NCBI GenBank assembly: GCA_041695085.1
Contig: JBGFRO010000006.1
Location: 159,093-223,092, forward strand
Reading direction: 5' to 3'
DNA length: 64,000 nt
DNA from: DYFT01 sp041695085
GTDB lineage: Bacteria > Bacteroidota > Ignavibacteria > UBA10030
Positions 62,380 to 64,000 of the stretch are shown here, one piece after another. The notes below the pieces were generated by a model, which saw nothing but the letters and a program-made list of their open reading frames with translations, did not search any database and was not told the origin of the DNA. Position 1 is the stretch's first letter. The number at the start of each line of letters is the position of its first letter. The position numbers and the translations under genes were made by a program.

Positions 62380-63048
62380 TCAAAACAAAAGAAACGATTC
62401 CCACTTTTGGAATAGTTCGGCTGTTGCTTTGACATCTCCGAGGCAATATTCCCCAATCTCGCGATACCTTCTCTCTTGATAGAGTTTATCCAAATCGAGG
62501 CCCGTGATACCGCGCGACTTCGGACTTTCGATTCCGAACGATTTGCAGTAGAAATCAAGACTGAATTTTCGGAATGCGCCGTAAAAGGTGAACTGCTCAA
62601 GAAGGTCGCAGTGAACGGTCGCATCGTACCGGTATGGCATGAGATTCCGGGAGGGTCGAATGCCCAGGATGGCGGATCGCAACATCAAGAAGGGACAATC
62701 GAATCCCCGACCATTGAACGTAATGAACTGATGGTACTTTGCCACATCTTCCCAGAATCGCGCGAGCATCTCTGATTCGGTTCCCGACATGTACTGTACG
62801 CTGCCATCGGCAGAAGTTTCATTCAGGCGTTCCTCCGATTTAAACAGTACCTTCCCTTTGCTGGTGTCGGGATTCCACATGCCGATGGCGAGGAGGTGGG
62901 CGGTGGTTGGGAAGAGATTCATTTTTTGAATGGCCTCGATCCGTTCCTCTTCTGTACGGGCGAATTTCAGAAGATACGTCTGTTGACGTTCGTCGAAGGA
63001 TTCGAGCGGATACGCGAGCGTTTCAATATCGATGACGACACGAGACAT
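62380..63048 (-). CDS. predicted 3'-5' exonuclease, DNA polymerase B-like (DEDDy)
   Basis: 222 residues. VVIDIETLA carries the first Asp and Glu, FNGRGFDCPFL the second Asp, and YCLGDVKAT the last Asp with a Tyr four residues earlier, i.e. a DEDDy nuclease of the PolB-exonuclease-like family found as stand-alone proteins. It is seven bases from arsC. Its role in repair or RNA processing is not known. No clear ribosome site; ATG 63048 gives the best N-terminus. Confidence 0.86.
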   Translation of the reverse strand: MSRVVIDIETLAYPLESFDERQQTYLLKFARTEEERIEAIQKMNLFPTTAHLLAIGMWNPDTSKGKVLFKSEERLNETSADGSVQYMSGTESEMLARFWEDVAKYHQFITFNGRGFDCPFLMLRSAILGIRPSRNLMPYRYDATVHCDLLEQFTFYGAFRKFSLDFYCKSFGIESPKSRGITGLDLDKLYQERRYREIGEYCLGDVKATAELFQKWESFLLF

Positions 63049-63182
63049 GGCAGAAGGGGGAGTGGCGAATAAATGAGGGTGCGGGTTTGGCCGCGAGTTC
63101 ACACGTTCGCTCGAGGTGGACGGTTTGGTCTTGGCCGATGATCAGCTGTGATCGATACGGGCGATTTCATCATATTTCCATA

Positions 63183-63824
63183 TCAAGAGGTGGCGTACAG
63201 CATTCGAACGGTCTTCACGGCGACGTCCGGTGAAAATCCGCGTCGCAAGAGGTAGTCGACCAGCCGTTTGTGCTGGCGCGTCGGTTCGAGTTTTTCGAAC
63301 CGCTCTTTGGATCGCTTCAGCTTTCGTTCAAGGAGTTTCGTTGCTGCTTCCTGTTCGTCTTGGTCGGAGATATACTCGCGCAGCACGCGCTCGATCATCT
63401 GTGGCGTGATTCCTTTTTCGAGAAGCTTGCGTCGCATCATAGATTTTCCCATCGGCTTTCCGCGCAGCTTGTCGCGCACAAACATCCGGGCAAATTCCAT
63501 GTCGTTGATCAGTTTAAGTCCTGTCAGGTGATCTGTCACTTTCTTCGCGAGCGCCGTCGAGTACCCCTTGCTCAACAACTTGTTGACGATTTCCTTGGTG
63601 CTGCGGGGACGATAGGAGAGGAAATTGATGGCGATACTTTTCGCACGTTCGAACGCCTCTGCAGATGCAATGAGTTCAACGGTCTTCTCATCGATGCGCT
63701 GACCAGAGTGGAGTCCGAACTTGCGAAGCACATCCTCGCTCACGTCAAACGCAAGTGCTTCATCGATGTAGATGGCGTACCCTTGCCGCTGGGAGCGGCT
63801 CCGCAGGATCTTCGTGATGAGCAT
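63183..63824 (-). CDS. recX: regulatory protein RecX
   Basis: 213 residues, three-helix tandem repeats: AINFLSYRPRSTKEIVNKLL, INDMEFARMFVRDKLRGKPM, MMRRKLLEKGITPQMIERVL, and a C-terminal KRLVDYLLRRGFSPDVAVKT. RecX caps RecA filaments. Its ATG lies two bases after the recA stop, the usual arrangement. Confidence 0.93.
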   Translation of the reverse strand: MLITKILRSRSQRQGYAIYIDEALAFDVSEDVLRKFGLHSGQRIDEKTVELIASAEAFERAKSIAINFLSYRPRSTKEIVNKLLSKGYSTALAKKVTDHLTGLKLINDMEFARMFVRDKLRGKPMGKSMMRRKLLEKGITPQMIERVLREYISDQDEQEAATKLLERKLKRSKERFEKLEPTRQHKRLVDYLLRRGFSPDVAVKTVRMLYATS

Positions 63825-63826
63825 GG

Positions 63827-64000
63827 TTAGTTCTTTGCGGGTTTCTTTGTCGCGGATGGGGGTTCCGGTTTCGCTGCTGGAGGGGCTCCGTTTTCAGAGA
63901 TCAGACCAAGTTTCTTTCGGAGGACGAGATCGATCTCTTTCACGAGTCCGGCATTTCCTTGCAAGAACGCCTTCACGGCATCCCGCCCTTGTCCGATACG
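63827..64000 (-). CDS. recA: RecA, C-terminal 57 residues (cut by window edge)
   Basis: The minus strand reads RIGQGRDAVKAFLQGNAGLV then KEIDLVLRKKLGL and a Pro/Ala/Lys-rich tail to the stop at 63827. The GQGRDxxKxFL motif is the start of the RecA C-terminal domain. The ATPase core lies beyond base 64000. Confidence 0.9.
   Translation of the reverse strand, partial: RIGQGRDAVKAFLQGNAGLVKEIDLVLRKKLGLISENGAPPAAKPEPPSATKKPAKN

Overview
The window looks like a chromosome segment from the Bacteroidota/Ignavibacteriota/Chlorobi side of the FCB group. I infer this from a GWxTD-domain protein, a PorV/PorQ-type (UPF0164) outer-membrane protein, the Bacteroidota-type alternative GlmU, DUF3109 and DUF3467 proteins, and an rpsF-rpsR-rplI run that lacks ssb. 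Many genes have clear Shine-Dalgarno sites, and several intergenic regions carry sigma70-like promoters with 17-base spacers. That fits an early-branching (Ignavibacteria/Kapabacteria/Kryptonia-like) lineage better than Bacteroidia proper. There are no rRNA genes, CRISPR arrays, complete insertion sequences or phage genes. One tRNA (Gln, TTG) is present.

Layout. 1-10.1 kb: alaS (cut by the left edge), clpS, icd, a broken HIT-family gene, an exported TPR protein, DUF3467, then hslU-hslV-rpoN-DUF3109 on the minus strand. 10.2-13.2 kb: an ECF sigma factor, a zinc-finger anti-sigma/HEAT protein and an exported 18-residue-repeat DUF4097 protein in one operon. 13.3-17.1 kb (minus): glmM, a TPR protein, a lone EutN/CcmL-type protein and dprA. 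17.2-26.1 kb (plus): AMMECR1 and MEMO1 homologues, a DUF2520 oxidoreductase-like protein, a broken PHP-type histidinol-phosphatase gene, a MNT/HEPN pair, a long RmlA-type nucleotidyltransferase, a crotonase, glycyl-tRNA synthetase, a TPR protein and a ZIP transporter. 26.1-35.3 kb: PorV/PorQ-like protein, rpmE, alternative glmU, rsmB, an exported DUF1028 protein, the tdh-kbl threonine pathway and rmuC. 35.4-43.3 kb: two cold-shock genes, pfk, a quinone reductase, aat, purC, archease-rtcB, mrp and a NifU-like gene. 43.4-58.2 kb (minus): ftsE-pdxA-GWxTD, pepA-nrnA, korAB, rplI-rpsR-rpsF, hppA, pth-rplY-prs and tRNA-Gln. 58.3-64 kb: an exported M14 peptidase, bioY, arsC, a PolB-type 3'-5' exonuclease, recX and the 3' end of recA.

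Functional themes. Protein quality control is well represented: HslUV protease, ClpS adaptor, and the Aat transferase that creates N-degrons ClpS can read. RNA maintenance includes RtcB/archease, RsmB, Pth and two cold-shock proteins. Central metabolism suggests ferredoxin-linked 2-oxoacid oxidation (KorAB), a pyrophosphate-driven ion pump (HppA), NADP isocitrate dehydrogenase and threonine breakdown to glycine. GlmM and the alternative GlmU cover two successive steps to UDP-GlcNAc.

The least ordinary items are two genes with internal deletions and frameshifted junctions (HIT and PHP), a tRNA-Gln 5'-half fragment in the prs leader, a 19-bp long-range stem in the alt-glmU leader whose only two non-Watson-Crick pairs are G-U, a lone microcompartment-type vertex protein, and the sigma/anti-sigma/solenoid operon. 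I did not find a clearly undescribed system; the candidates are ranked in the findings.
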